A stretch of 64,000 nt of DNA from Paracoccus ravus. Lineage in GTDB: Bacteria > Pseudomonadota > Alphaproteobacteria > Rhodobacterales > Rhodobacteraceae. The position numbers and the translations under genes are program-made. The stretch lies in assembly GCF_004522175.1 (NCBI RefSeq), contig NZ_SDEB01000017.1:1-64000 (forward strand), given 5' to 3'. The first letter of the stretch is position 1. Each line of letters begins with the position of its first letter. Shown in pieces: positions 17,695-27,260 of the stretch. The notes under the pieces were generated by a model. That model was not told the DNA's origin and did not search any database. It worked only from the letters and a program-made list of their open reading frames with translations.

Positions 17695-19989
17695 ATGACC
17701 ACGACGGCTATTGGCAGCAAGGCTTTGATGCCCCGCGAATTTCGTCTGGGACTGGATCTCTGGTCGCAGACGAATGGCACGCCGGGTTCGCCGGTTTGGG
17801 CGGGTCAGACCAATGCAGCCGTCGTCCCGGCGGATGAGGATTTCGGAAGCTGTCTCGAGATCCTCAAGCTATCTGCAACGACATCGTTGCGCTACATGGC
17901 CCGGACGCCGATCAATCCGGGCAGCTATCTGCGGATCTCTGCCCGCGTCAAGGCGATCGCCGGCAACCTGCCGCAGGTGCGCATCGCGGGCTATGCCGGA
18001 ACATCGTCCGGCGCCAATGTTACCGGCGTCGTCGAGATCGGACCGAGTTTCACGCTGCCGGGCTATGGCAATGTGGTCGAGGTCTCGGCCATTGTCGGCT
18101 CCGGAATTCGCGACGGCGTGGACATGGCCTGGGGTCGGCTGGCGAGCTTTGGCTATTTCGGTCTCGATCTGATGGGCGACAATAACGGCACGGTCCGGAT
18201 CGAGAACCTCGTCATCGAGGATGTGACTTCGGCCTTTGTCCCGGGAATGCTCGACTGGGTCGATGTACGCGACTTCGGGGCGATCGGCGATGGCACCACC
18301 GATGATCGCGCGGCCTTTGTCGCGGCGAATGCTGCGGCGGGCGGCGGGCAGATCGTCGTTCCGGCGGGAATTTATCACATCGGCTCGGATCTGAGCCTGA
18401 ACGCACCGGTTCGCTTTGTCGGCAAGCTTTCCATGCCTCGCAGCGCCAAGCTGGCCTTGCTGGGCAAATTCGACTTCCCCACCTATGCGGCGGCATTCGG
18501 CGACGAGACCGAGGGGATGAGACGCGGCTTGCAGGCGCTGTTCGGCTATACCGATCACGGCGTCCTGGATCTCTGCGGGCGAAATGTGCATCTGGATGCG
18601 CCCCTGATCGCCGGAGAGTTTGCGCCGGGCGTCACCGGATTCGGCAACCGGCGCGTCGTGACGAATGGACAGATCTCGATCGTTCCGGGCAGCGCCTGGA
18701 ACACGCGGACCGTCACCGCAACGGCCAGCTACGATCCGGGCGAATCCCTGACGCTGAAAAACGTCTCGAACATCGCCAATATCGAGATCGGCGCGCGTCT
18801 GAGCGGAAATGGCGTCGGTCGCGAGGTCTATGTCTGCGCAAAGAATGTCGCCGCCGCCACGCTGACCCTGTCGCAGCCGCTTTATGGCGGGGCCGCGACG
18901 CGCAGCTACACATTCACTCGCTATCAATATGCCTTCGATTTCTCGGGCATGGACAGCCTGAGCCGCTTCAACTTCGATGATGTCGAATTCGTGCTGGATG
19001 GCAATGCAAGCGGGGTCATGCTGGCCCAGGCTGGCACGATGAATTGTTTCCGCGACTGCTATTTCACGCGTCCCAAGGATCGAGGCATCACGTCGATCGG
19101 CTCGGCCTGCCAAGGCATGCTTGTCGACCGCTGCGAGTTTCTGTCGAACGAGATGGGCGATCTTGCGCAGAACAGAAGCTCGGTCGCGATCAATGTGAAC
19201 AATAACGACACCAAGATCCGGCATAGCCGTTTTGTGCGCTTTGGCCATTTCATGGTCGCGGCCGGCGGCGGACATATGATCGAGGGAAACCACTGGTTTC
19301 AGGGCGACTCGGCCCAGAACGGCGTACGTTACGGCGGGCTGATCCTGACCCAGCCGAATGTGCAGGCCACCGTCACGGGGAACTATATCGACAATTGTTC
19401 GATCGAATGGACCAATGAGCATGATCCGCGCCCGGATTTCGAAGGCAATGAATATTCCTTTGGCGGTCTGACGGTTACCGGAAATACCTTTCTGTGCTCC
19501 GATACGATTGCCGGGTTCAATTTTCTGGTGGTCAAGCCCTATGGCACGGGCCACTTCATCCACGGGCTTGCGGTTCTGGGCAATGTGTTCAAATCCCTGA
19601 ACAACAAGATCACCCGGATCGAAAAGGTCGATACGAGCTTTGCGGGCATGGATTACACGCGAATGCGCAACATCCAGTTTCAGGGCAATATGTTCAACGG
19701 CGTCCTGACCTATGTGGCAAACCCGGTCGACATAAATTTCACCCAAGGCTCGGCTGCGACGAAATGGATGGTCCCGATCGAGGCGGAACTGCCCTTCGCC
19801 GGTTGGGCAAAGAACGTCGAATCGATGGTCGCAACGACAGCAATCACAACATCGTCGAATTCGCGCGTCACGGAAATGCCCTGGCTTCAGGTGCAGCAGG
19901 GCGCGGCGAAGAAGCATATTGCCGTGAACTGGAGCGCGGCGGCCAAGGGATCGGTCGCGCTGCGGGTGCGGATGGACAATCCAGACTGA
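17695..19989 (+). CDS. Large right-handed beta-helix (pectate-lyase-3-like) protein
   Basis: A 764-aa protein starting at ATG 17695 after GAAAGGATATTTCGGC. Residues 1-180 look like a beta-sandwich/carbohydrate-binding-like region. At about residue 185 the pectate-lyase superfamily entry motif appears (WVDVRDFGAIGDGTTDD, then a FxxAxxAA helix and IVVPAGIYHIG). The rest is rich in short Asn/Gly strand-turn repeats (ITVTGNTF-like, for example LTVTGNTF and GNYIDNCS), expected for a parallel beta helix like tailspikes and polysaccharide lyases/epimerases. No signal peptide is visible, so export would need a C-terminal or other route. The gene stands alone between terminator and CtrA-type site. The substrate, probably a polysaccharide, is inferred. 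Confidence 0.72.
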   Translation: MTTTAIGSKALMPREFRLGLDLWSQTNGTPGSPVWAGQTNAAVVPADEDFGSCLEILKLSATTSLRYMARTPINPGSYLRISARVKAIAGNLPQVRIAGYAGTSSGANVTGVVEIGPSFTLPGYGNVVEVSAIVGSGIRDGVDMAWGRLASFGYFGLDLMGDNNGTVRIENLVIEDVTSAFVPGMLDWVDVRDFGAIGDGTTDDRAAFVAANAAAGGGQIVVPAGIYHIGSDLSLNAPVRFVGKLSMPRSAKLALLGKFDFPTYAAAFGDETEGMRRGLQALFGYTDHGVLDLCGRNVHLDAPLIAGEFAPGVTGFGNRRVVTNGQISIVPGSAWNTRTVTATASYDPGESLTLKNVSNIANIEIGARLSGNGVGREVYVCAKNVAAATLTLSQPLYGGAATRSYTFTRYQYAFDFSGMDSLSRFNFDDVEFVLDGNASGVMLAQAGTMNCFRDCYFTRPKDRGITSIGSACQGMLVDRCEFLSNEMGDLAQNRSSVAINVNNNDTKIRHSRFVRFGHFMVAAGGGHMIEGNHWFQGDSAQNGVRYGGLILTQPNVQATVTGNYIDNCSIEWTNEHDPRPDFEGNEYSFGGLTVTGNTFLCSDTIAGFNFLVVKPYGTGHFIHGLAVLGNVFKSLNNKITRIEKVDTSFAGMDYTRMRNIQFQGNMFNGVLTYVANPVDINFTQGSAATKWMVPIEAELPFAGWAKNVESMVATTAITTSSNSRVTEMPWLQVQQGAAKKHIAVNWSAAAKGSVALRVRMDNPD

Positions 19990-20015
19990 GGCGGCATCGG
20001 ATCCGCTCCGCAACT

Positions 20016-20042
20016 GCGGCCGCTTCAGGCGGCCGCTTTTTT
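20016..20042 (+). terminator. Rho-independent terminator after the beta-helix gene
   Basis: An 8-bp GCGGCCGC stem (20016-20023 and 20029-20036), loop TTCAG, followed by six T at 20037-20042. It lies between the convergent beta-helix and oppF genes. Confidence 0.85.
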
Positions 20043-20058
20043 CATGGCAGGGACATGC

Positions 20059-21069
20059 TCAGGCGCTTCGAGCCAGTTCTTCGGGAAGTAGCCTTCCCGG
20101 AAAGTGGCAAGCTGCGAGATGGTTCCTCCCCTCCAGAACAGGTCTTTCGCGGGCGCAGAGCTCTTGCGCGCGCGGGCAACGGGTGCGGAAGACGCAACCC
20201 GAAGGCGGGTTCATCGGCGAGGGCAGTTCCCCCTTCAACGGGATCATCCGCTTCTGCCGCTCCAACTGCGGATCGGGGATCGGAACGGCGGACAGCAGCG
20301 CCTGCGTATAGGGATGACGCGGGTCGGCATAAAGCGATTCCGCCTCGGCCAGTTCCATGACCCGGCCCAGATACATGACCAGCACGCGGTCGCTGATATG
20401 CTTCACCACCGAGAGGTCATGCGCGATGAAGATCAGCGCCAGCCCGAGGTCGCGTTGCAACTCGCCAAGCAGGTTGATGACCTGCGCCTGAATCGAGACA
20501 TCCAGCGCCGAGACTGGCTCGTCGCAGATCACGAGCTTTGGCTGCACGATCAGCGCGCGGGCGATGCCGATCCTCTGGCACTGCCCACCCGAGAATTCAT
20601 GCGGGTAGCGGTTGATCTGGTTCGGCAGCAACCCGACGCGATCCATCATGTCCTTGACGCGGCGCTTGACCTCGTCGCGGCTGAGGCCCTTGTGATGGAT
20701 GGTCAGGGGCTCGGCGATGATCTGGCCCACGGTCATGCGCGGGTTGAGGCTCGCCAGCGGGTCCTGAAAGACCATCTGGATCTCGCTGCGATATTTCAGC
20801 ATCTTGCGCGGGCTGAGGCCGATCAGGTTCGTGCCGTCCTGCCATTTCGCCTGACCTGTGGCAGGAACCAGCCCAATCAGCGCCCGCGCCAGAGTCGATT
20901 TCCCAGAGCCGGATTCGCCGACGATGCCGAGTGTTTCTCCCGGCATCAGATCGAAATCGACCCCACCCACGGCATGAAGATGACGCGGCGGGTTCCACGG
21001 CATCCCACCCGAGGGCAGTTCAAACGTTACGCGCAGATCGCGGGCCGAGATCAGGGGCTTAGTGGTCAT
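20059..21069 (-). CDS. oppF: Peptide ABC importer ATP-binding protein OppF-like
   Basis: A 336-aa ABC ATPase. Walker A is [11 protein letters not shown], the signature motif LSGGQ-type is FSGGQCQRIGIARAL, Walker B is LVICDEPVSALD, and the H-loop is FIAHDLSVV. The C-terminal oligopeptide-type extension is present, with three cysteines (GCVFRTRCPRAQELC), typical of OppF/DppF and often holding a metal cluster. The start ATG is at 21069, overlapping oppD by 11 bases. A longer upstream frame is only out-of-frame oppD sequence. This is the last gene of the oppABCDF operon. Confidence 0.93.
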   Translation of the reverse strand: MTTKPLISARDLRVTFELPSGGMPWNPPRHLHAVGGVDFDLMPGETLGIVGESGSGKSTLARALIGLVPATGQAKWQDGTNLIGLSPRKMLKYRSEIQMVFQDPLASLNPRMTVGQIIAEPLTIHHKGLSRDEVKRRVKDMMDRVGLLPNQINRYPHEFSGGQCQRIGIARALIVQPKLVICDEPVSALDVSIQAQVINLLGELQRDLGLALIFIAHDLSVVKHISDRVLVMYLGRVMELAEAESLYADPRHPYTQALLSAVPIPDPQLERQKRMIPLKGELPSPMNPPSGCVFRTRCPRAQELCARERPVLEGRNHLAACHFPGRLLPEELARSA

Positions 21070-22108
21070 GGGCGCTCTCCTGCATCTCGTCGAGATCGGT
21101 GGCGGCGGCCTCTCGCAGGTCGGGCTGCGGCGCATGGCCTGCACGAACCACGTCCAGCGATGCATAGCAGGCGCGCTCGCGGCCCGGTGCAAAGGCATCA
21201 AGCCCCGGCATGGTCTGACCGCAAACCGGCATGACATAGGCGCAGCGCGGTGCAAAAGGACAGCCCGCCGGAGGATGGGTCATGTTGGGCGGACTGCCGG
21301 GAATGGCCGAAAGCTGGTCGCCCTTTTGGTCCACGCGCGGGATCGCCGCGAGCAGACCTTGGGTATAGGGATGGGCCGGGTCGGCGAATATCGGATCGAC
21401 CGGCGCACGCTCCATCACGCGGCCGCCATACATGACCATGACCCGCTCGCAGGAACCGGCGACGACGCCAAGGTCATGCGTGATCAGGATCATCGCCATG
21501 CCGAATTCGCGCTGCAAATCGGCCATCAGCTCCATGATCTGGGCCTGAACGGTCACGTCCAGCGCCGTCGTCGGCTCATCGGCGATCAGCAGATCGGGGC
21601 GACACAGAAGCGACATGGCGATCATCACCCGTTGCCGCATCCCGCCCGAAAACTCATGCGGATAAAGCCGGATGCGGCCCTTGGCGTCGGGGATTTTCAC
21701 CGCATCCAGCATCCGCGCGGATTCCGCCACGGCCTGCGCCTTGCCCATGCCCTTATGCAGCATGAGAACCTCGGCCATCTGGTCTGCGACGCGCATATAG
21801 GGGTTCAGGCTGGTCATCGGATCTTGAAAGACCATCGCGATACGCTCGGCCCGGATCTTGTTCAAAGCTTCGGGGCGGGCATTCAGGATTTCGGCACCGT
21901 CAAAGCGGATCGAGCCGGTGGCCCGGCCATTGCGCGCCAAAAGCCCCATGATCGAGAAGGCCAGCTGCGACTTGCCCGAACCGGATTCGCCTACAATGCC
22001 CAGCGTCTCGCCACGGGCCACGTCCAGATTGATGCCATTGACCGCAGAAACCTCGCCATCTGTGGTGGTGAAGCGCACGTTCAGGTCGCGGATTTGAAGA
22101 AGGCTCAT
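21059..22108 (-). CDS. oppD: Peptide ABC importer ATP-binding protein OppD-like
   Basis: A 349-aa ABC ATPase pairing with OppF to power peptide uptake. Walker [12 protein letters not shown], signature [15 protein letters not shown], Walker [13 protein letters not shown] and switch LITHDLGVV are all intact. It ends with the oligopeptide-family C-terminal cysteine motif ([15 protein letters not shown]). The start ATG at 22108 ([13 protein letters not shown]) lies 2 codons from the oppC stop (22110-22112). The frame continues to 22129, but those seven extra codons overlap oppC. Substrate specificity (oligo- versus dipeptide) cannot be read from the ATPase. Confidence 0.93.
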   Translation of the reverse strand: MSLLQIRDLNVRFTTTDGEVSAVNGINLDVARGETLGIVGESGSGKSQLAFSIMGLLARNGRATGSIRFDGAEILNARPEALNKIRAERIAMVFQDPMTSLNPYMRVADQMAEVLMLHKGMGKAQAVAESARMLDAVKIPDAKGRIRLYPHEFSGGMRQRVMIAMSLLCRPDLLIADEPTTALDVTVQAQIMELMADLQREFGMAMILITHDLGVVAGSCERVMVMYGGRVMERAPVDPIFADPAHPYTQGLLAAIPRVDQKGDQLSAIPGSPPNMTHPPAGCPFAPRCAYVMPVCGQTMPGLDAFAPGRERACYASLDVVRAGHAPQPDLREAAATDLDEMQESAHDH

Positions 22109-22109
22109 C

Positions 22110-23033
22110 TTAGCGATCCTTCGGGTCAAGCGCGTCGCGCAGCCCGTCGCCGACGAAGAAGAAGGCGAAAAGCGTGATGCAGAAGAAGAACAGCGGGAAG
22201 ATCAGCTGCCAGAGCGTGCCGTAGTTCATCGTGCCCGCGCCCTCCGAGATCAGCGCACCCCAGGAGGTCAGCGGCTCCTGCACGCCAAGGCCGAGGAAGC
22301 TGATGAAGCTTTCCGACAGGATCATCAACGGCACCAGCAGCGTCGCATAGACCGCGACCACGCCCAGCAGGTTCGGCACGATATGGCGGATGATGATGCG
22401 CCACGCCGGGACGCCGGTCGCCCGGGCGGCCTCGATGAATTCTCGGTTCTTGAGGCTAAGCGTCTGGCCTCGAACGATTCGTGACATTTCGAGCCAGGAG
22501 ATCAAGCCGATTCCCAGGAACAGCATCGACATCGAGCGGCCGAAGATCACCAGGAGCAGGATCAGCACGAACATGTAGGGAATGGCCAGAAGGATATCGA
22601 CCGTGCGCATCATGATCGCATCGGTGCGGCCGCCGACATAGCCCGCTGTCGCGCCGTAGAGCGTGCCGACGATGACGGCGATGCCCGCGCCGATCAGCCC
22701 TACCATCAGCGAGACCTGCGTGCCCTGCACGGTGCGCGAGAAGAGGTCGCGGCCAAGGTCGTCGGTCCCAAAGTAATGGCCATTGGCAAAGCTGGGCATC
22801 CCCATCGTGGCGGCATTGCCAATGACCTCGAAGTCCATTTCCTCGTTGGACCATGCGGCGAGCGAATTGCCGAATATGGCGAACAGCGCGACAAGGATCA
22901 GCACGACAAGGCTGATCATCGCGGCCTTGTTCCGGCGGAAGCGGCGACGGGCATCGGCCCAAGGGCTGCGGCCCTTGACCTCGGCCTCGGACATGCGCGC
23001 GGCGAGGGATTGCATCTGTTGGGTGTCGATCAT
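22110..23033 (-). CDS. oppC: Peptide ABC importer permease OppC-like
   Basis: A 307-aa inner-membrane permease with an N-terminal cytoplasmic segment (WADARRRFRRNKAAM, the OppC N-terminal signature), a first TM, a periplasmic loop and five more TM helices. The EAA loop that contacts the ATPases is EAARATGVPAWRIIIRHIVPN. It follows oppB by 3 bases and precedes oppD closely. With OppB it forms the translocation channel. Confidence 0.92.
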   Translation of the reverse strand: MIDTQQMQSLAARMSEAEVKGRSPWADARRRFRRNKAAMISLVVLILVALFAIFGNSLAAWSNEEMDFEVIGNAATMGMPSFANGHYFGTDDLGRDLFSRTVQGTQVSLMVGLIGAGIAVIVGTLYGATAGYVGGRTDAIMMRTVDILLAIPYMFVLILLLVIFGRSMSMLFLGIGLISWLEMSRIVRGQTLSLKNREFIEAARATGVPAWRIIIRHIVPNLLGVVAVYATLLVPLMILSESFISFLGLGVQEPLTSWGALISEGAGTMNYGTLWQLIFPLFFFCITLFAFFFVGDGLRDALDPKDR

Positions 23034-23036
23034 GGC

Positions 23037-23954
23037 TCAGTACCTGATCTTGGGGTCGATCCATGCGTAAAGCACGTCCACCACGAGACTGAAAAGAATG
23101 GTCAGCGCGCCGACAAGGATGGTGATCCCCATCATCACCGCATAGTCGCGGTTCAGCGCGGAATCGACGAAGCTGCGCCCGATGCCGCCGGTCGAGAAAT
23201 ACATATCGACCACGACCGAGCCGGTGATCATCGTCACGAAAGCCGGGCCAAGATAGCTGATCACCGGCAAAAGCGCGGGCTTCAACGCGTGGCGCAAGAT
23301 CACCTTGCTTTCCGGCAGGCCCTTGGCGCGGGCGGTGCGGATATGGTTCGAGCCCAGCACCTCCAGCATCGAGGAGCGCGTGATCCGCGCGATCGAGGCC
23401 ATGAAGCTGGTCGAAAGCGCCACGACCGGCATGATCCAGTAGATCGGGCCGCCCCAGCCGCCGCCCGGCAGCCAGCCCAGCCACAGCGTGAAGACCAGCA
23501 CGAGGATGGGGGCCATGACGAAGTTCGGCAGCACCTGCGCGCCGATCGAGGTGCCGACGGCGAGGTAGTCGATCCACGAGTTCTGGCGGATGGCCGCGGC
23601 CACGCCCAGCGAGACGCCGACGATGACCGCCGCGATGAAGGAGATCGCGCCATAGGTCAGCGTGACCGGGAATCCCGCCGCGATGATCTGGTTCACCGAG
23701 CGGTCGGGATAGACGAAGCTGGGACCGAAATCGAAATGCGCGACGATGCCCCAGACGTAATTCACGATCTGCCGCCACAGCGGGTCATCAAGCCCGTATT
23801 TGGCATTCAGGTTCGCGACGATCTGCGGGGGCAGGGCACGTTCCTGCGTGAAGGGGCCGCCGGGGGCCGCATGCATCAGCAGGAAGGAAAGGACGATGAG
23901 CAGAAGCAACGTCGGGATGGCGACGGCAAGCCGCCTGAGGATGTAACCGAACAT
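23037..23954 (-). CDS. oppB: Peptide ABC importer permease OppB-like
   Basis: A 305-aa permease starting MFGYILRRLAVAIPTLLLL, the standard OppB/DppB opening, with six TM helices. The EAA coupling motif is TARAKGLPESKVILRHALKPAL. It lies 71 bases after the oppA stop, separated by a GC-rich hairpin, and 3 bases before oppC. Its role is half of the peptide channel. Confidence 0.92.
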   Translation of the reverse strand: MFGYILRRLAVAIPTLLLLIVLSFLLMHAAPGGPFTQERALPPQIVANLNAKYGLDDPLWRQIVNYVWGIVAHFDFGPSFVYPDRSVNQIIAAGFPVTLTYGAISFIAAVIVGVSLGVAAAIRQNSWIDYLAVGTSIGAQVLPNFVMAPILVLVFTLWLGWLPGGGWGGPIYWIMPVVALSTSFMASIARITRSSMLEVLGSNHIRTARAKGLPESKVILRHALKPALLPVISYLGPAFVTMITGSVVVDMYFSTGGIGRSFVDSALNRDYAVMMGITILVGALTILFSLVVDVLYAWIDPKIRY

Positions 23955-23993
23955 GTTCAGGTTCCCGAGTTAGGTGCCGGACAGTTTCGGCAT

Positions 23994-24016
23994 GGCGGCC
24001 CCGCAAGGGGGCCGCC
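23994..24016 (-). promoter_or_regulatory. Intercistronic hairpin between oppA and oppB
   Basis: A 9-bp perfect stem (GGCGGCCCC at 23994-24002 with GGGGCCGCC at 24008-24016) and a 5-base loop without a following T-run. Such structures often protect the binding-protein mRNA 3' end or attenuate the downstream permease genes, so that more OppA than permease is made. Confidence 0.55.
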
Positions 24017-24025
24017 GCCAAAATC

Positions 24026-25630
24026 TTATTTCTCGATCCGGTAGATGTCTTTGGCGAGCCAGTCGTTCATGACGTTCTCGGTCGGCAGGCCTTTGATCGC
24101 GTCGTTGATCATGTCCACCTTGGCATATTGATAGATCGGGACCAGCGGCATTTCCTCGGCCAGGATCTTCTCGGCCGCGGTATATTGAACGTTCGGGTCT
24201 TCCGAGGTCTTCGACTCGTCGAGCAGCTTGTCGAACGCGGCATTGTTGAACTTGCCATAGTTCATCCCGGTCGAGCGGAAATAGTCGAGGAAGGTCGAGG
24301 CCTCGTTGTAATCCGCGCACCAGGCATAGCGGGCCATCTCGAAATCCTGCGATTGCAGGCGGTCGGTATGGACCTTCCACTCGACATTGTTCAGCTCGAT
24401 CTGGACGCCGAGCGCCTTGTAGAACTGCTGCGCGGCAACGGCGATCTTCTTGTGGTTCTCGTCCGTGTTGTATTGCAGCGTCAGTTTCAGCGGCTTGTCG
24501 GGGCCGTAGCCGGCCTCGGCCAGCAGCGCCTTGGCCTTTTCGAGGCGCTCGGCCTGGCTCCAGCCCGCATAGTCGATCTCGGGCATCTCGAAGCCCTCGA
24601 TTGCCCAATGGGTCCAGTTGTAGGACGGCTTCTGGCCACCTTGCAGGATCTTGTCGACGACCACATCGCGTTGCATCGCATAGGACAGCGCCTTGCGGAC
24701 GCGCACGTCTTTCAGCGCTTCGGGGCCCTTGTCCGAAAGGTTGAACAGATAGCCATACGAGCAGGAATAGGGGATCGAGATCGCCTGATTGGGGAATTCC
24801 TTTTCCAGCGCCGGGTATTGGCCCGCCGGGATCTGGACGCGGTCAAGCTCGCCTGCCTTGTAGCGGGTGAGCGCGACGTTGTTGTCGTTCACGGTCAGGC
24901 CCTTGACATGTTCCATGATCACATTGGCGGCGTCCCAGTAGTTCGGGTTCTTCTCCATGCTGATCTGGACGCCCAGATCGTGCCTGGCGAGGGTATAGGC
25001 ACCGTTGCCGACCAGCTTGCCGGCCTGGGTCCAGTTGTCGCCCTCGGCCTCGACGACCTTCTGCGGCACCGGGAAGGTCGAGCTATGCGTGACCATCTTC
25101 GGGAAATAGGGGGTGGCGACGCTGAGCTTCACTTCCAGCGTGTGATCGTCGATCGCCTTGATGCCCAGCTCCTCGGGCTTCTTCTCGCCCTTCACGACGG
25201 CGGGGGCGTTCTCGACGTTCATGAGTTCCATGAACCACGCATATTCCGAAGCGGTCGCCGGATCGGCCAGGCGGCGCCAGCTGTAGACGAAGTCATTGGC
25301 GGTCAGCGCCTCACCATTCGACCATTTCGCCTCGGGGCGCAGATGGAACGTATAGGTCAGCTTGTCATCCGAGACGTCGAACTTGGTGGCGACGCCCGGA
25401 ACAGGCGCGCCCTTGGCGTCCTCGTTCAGCAGGCCCTCGAAGAGTTGGCGGATGACATCCGAACCTTCGACATCCGAATTCTTGTGCGGATCGGCGGTCT
25501 TGATCGCGTCCAAGAGCCAGAAGGTATAGCTTTGGTCAGCGGCAAGCTTTTCGCCCGGTGCGGGCTGGACCGCCAGCGCGGGCAGCGCAAGGCCCATGGT
25601 CAGCGCGGTGGTGAGGAACAGATGTTTCAT
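24026..25630 (-). CDS. oppA: Periplasmic oligopeptide-binding protein OppA-like
   Basis: A 534-aa SBP family 5 protein. The ATG at 25630 gives MKHLFLTTALTMGLALPALA, a normal signal peptide; the frame extends upstream to 25675, but without a signal-like N-terminus. Family motifs include DPHKNSDVEGSDVIRQLFEGL near the N-terminus and KWSNGEALTANDFVYSWRR, the classic family-5 signature. It captures peptides for OppBCDF. It is the first gene of the operon and is divergent from cobP across about 140 bases that must hold both promoters. Confidence 0.93.
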   Translation of the reverse strand: MKHLFLTTALTMGLALPALAVQPAPGEKLAADQSYTFWLLDAIKTADPHKNSDVEGSDVIRQLFEGLLNEDAKGAPVPGVATKFDVSDDKLTYTFHLRPEAKWSNGEALTANDFVYSWRRLADPATASEYAWFMELMNVENAPAVVKGEKKPEELGIKAIDDHTLEVKLSVATPYFPKMVTHSSTFPVPQKVVEAEGDNWTQAGKLVGNGAYTLARHDLGVQISMEKNPNYWDAANVIMEHVKGLTVNDNNVALTRYKAGELDRVQIPAGQYPALEKEFPNQAISIPYSCSYGYLFNLSDKGPEALKDVRVRKALSYAMQRDVVVDKILQGGQKPSYNWTHWAIEGFEMPEIDYAGWSQAERLEKAKALLAEAGYGPDKPLKLTLQYNTDENHKKIAVAAQQFYKALGVQIELNNVEWKVHTDRLQSQDFEMARYAWCADYNEASTFLDYFRSTGMNYGKFNNAAFDKLLDESKTSEDPNVQYTAAEKILAEEMPLVPIYQYAKVDMINDAIKGLPTENVMNDWLAKDIYRIEK

Positions 25631-25773
25631 CCGTGGCAACCTCTCTGAAGTTGTTCTTGTTACCCCTCGGGACATGCGTGGCCCGAGCAGGCGGTCAAAC
25701 TGGCGCGAAACGCGCAGCCCGGCAAGTGCGATTGCTGCTTTCCCACATCCCTGCCATGTGAAAGAAAACGGCC

Positions 25774-26307
25774 ATGAAAACCGTTCCGCGCATCACCCTG
25801 ATCACCGGAGGCGCCCGCTCGGGCAAGTCCGCCTTGGCCGAATCAAGGGCTTCTCTGGTCTCGGGACCCGCTCTTTATATCGCGACCGCCGAGCCTCTCG
25901 ACGCGGAAATGACGCAGCGTATCGAGATCCATCGCGCGCGTCGCGGCACGGGCTGGAGCACGCTCGAAGAACCGCTGGATCTGCCCGGCGCGCTGGCCAG
26001 AAGCGATGACGGCCACAGGCTGCGGCTGGTCGATTGTCTCACGCTTTGGCTGGCGAATGTCATGGCGGGAGGCGCGCCCGAGCCGCGGGTCACCGAGCTA
26101 TGCGATGTGCTGCGCATACAGCGCGGACCGGTCCTGCTGGTCACCAATGAGCTGGGGCTGGGCATCGTGCCCGATAACGCGCTGGCGCGGAAATTCAGAG
26201 ACCAGCACGGCTGGATGAATCAGGCCGTGGCCGGGATCGCCGACGAGGTCTGGATGTCGGTCAGCGGTCTGCCGCTGCGCCTCAAACCGCAGGGAGCCTT
26301 TTCTTGA
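25774..26307 (+). CDS. cobP: Adenosylcobinamide kinase / adenosylcobinamide-phosphate guanylyltransferase
   Basis: A 177-aa bifunctional enzyme (CobP/CobU) that phosphorylates adenosylcobinamide and then activates it with GTP. The P-loop is ITGGARSGKSALAE, followed by YIATAEPLDAEM (containing the region of the guanylylated His: IEIHRARRGTGW) and LVTNELGLGIVPDN. It is the first of three coupled genes that assemble the nucleotide loop of cobalamin. Its stop is within TTGA shared with the cobT start. Confidence 0.93.
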   Translation: MKTVPRITLITGGARSGKSALAESRASLVSGPALYIATAEPLDAEMTQRIEIHRARRGTGWSTLEEPLDLPGALARSDDGHRLRLVDCLTLWLANVMAGGAPEPRVTELCDVLRIQRGPVLLVTNELGLGIVPDNALARKFRDQHGWMNQAVAGIADEVWMSVSGLPLRLKPQGAFS

Positions 26308-27260
26308 AGCAATTTGATGAATCCGCCGCCGAGGCCGCCCGCGCGCGCCAGGCCGAACTGACAAAGCCGCCGGGGTCGCTGGGCCGCCTCGAAGAACTCG
26401 CGATCTTTATGGCGGGCTGGCAGGGGCGCGCGCGTCCGGTGATCGACTATGCGCAGGCTTTGGTCTTCGCCGGCAATCACGGCGTCACCGCGCAGGGGGT
26501 GAACCCTTTCCCGGTCGAGGTCACCGCCCAGATGGTCGCGAATTTCGAGCAGGGCGGGGCCGCGATCAACCAGATCTGCCGCGTCGCCGGGGCCGAACTG
26601 ACGGTGATCCCGCTGGAACTCGACCGTCCGACGGCGGATTTCACCAAGGGTATGGCGATGGAGGTCCCGGATCTCGTCACCGCCATCCAGATCGGCAAGG
26701 ATGCGGTCGATCCATCGGCCAATGTGGTGATCCTTGGCGAGATGGGCATCGGCAATTCGACCGTCGCCGCCGCATTGGCCGCCGCGACCTTCGGTGGCAG
26801 CGCCGAGGATTGGGTCGGACCGGGCACCGGCGCGGATGAGGACATCATGGCCCGCAAGATCGCCGCCATCGATGCCGGGCTGAAGCGCCACAAGGGCGCG
26901 GCCAGCGCGGCCTCGATCCTCGGCTCTTATGGCGGGCGCGAGCAGGCGGCGATCTGCGGCGCGGTGATCCGCGCCCGCGAGTTGGGCATTCCGGTGATCC
27001 TTGACGGTTTCATCTGTACGGCGGCGGCCGGGGTGCTGCAGGTCAATGATCGCCACGCGCTCGACCATTGCCTGATCGGACATGCCAGCGCCGAGCCGGG
27101 CCATCGCCGCCTGATCGCCGTTCTGGGCAAGGAGCCGATCCTGTCCCTCGACATGCGGCTGGGCGAGGGGTCGGGCGCGGCGCTGGCGCTGACGATCCTG
27201 CGCGCCGCGCTGGCCTGCCATTCCGGAATGGCCACTTTTGCCGAGGCGGGGATTGGCTAG
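26304..27260 (+). CDS. cobT: Nicotinate-nucleotide--dimethylbenzimidazole phosphoribosyltransferase
   Basis: A 318-aa CobT (called CobU in the aerobic-pathway nomenclature). It makes alpha-ribazole phosphate from nicotinate mononucleotide and 5,6-dimethylbenzimidazole. Motifs include TKPPGSLGRLEELA, VFAGNHGVTAQGVNPFP, GEMGIGNSTVAAAL and HRRLIAVLGKEPIL...LGEGSGAALA near the catalytic Glu. The only in-frame start near the N-terminus is TTG at 26304, overlapping the cobP stop, which supports translational coupling. The stop overlaps the start region of cobS. Confidence 0.93.
   Translation: MKQFDESAAEAARARQAELTKPPGSLGRLEELAIFMAGWQGRARPVIDYAQALVFAGNHGVTAQGVNPFPVEVTAQMVANFEQGGAAINQICRVAGAELTVIPLELDRPTADFTKGMAMEVPDLVTAIQIGKDAVDPSANVVILGEMGIGNSTVAAALAAATFGGSAEDWVGPGTGADEDIMARKIAAIDAGLKRHKGAASAASILGSYGGREQAAICGAVIRARELGIPVILDGFICTAAAGVLQVNDRHALDHCLIGHASAEPGHRRLIAVLGKEPILSLDMRLGEGSGAALALTILRAALACHSGMATFAEAGIG

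Noticed and set aside
17869-20013. A 714-codon minus-strand frame opposite the beta-helix gene
   Set aside because: It lacks domains and a ribosome site; the plus-strand gene has a good ribosome site and clear pectate-lyase-like motifs.
25631-25773. Possible cobalamin riboswitch before cobP
   Set aside because: No B12-box-like GCCACTG element or suitable fold is seen in the 140 bases.
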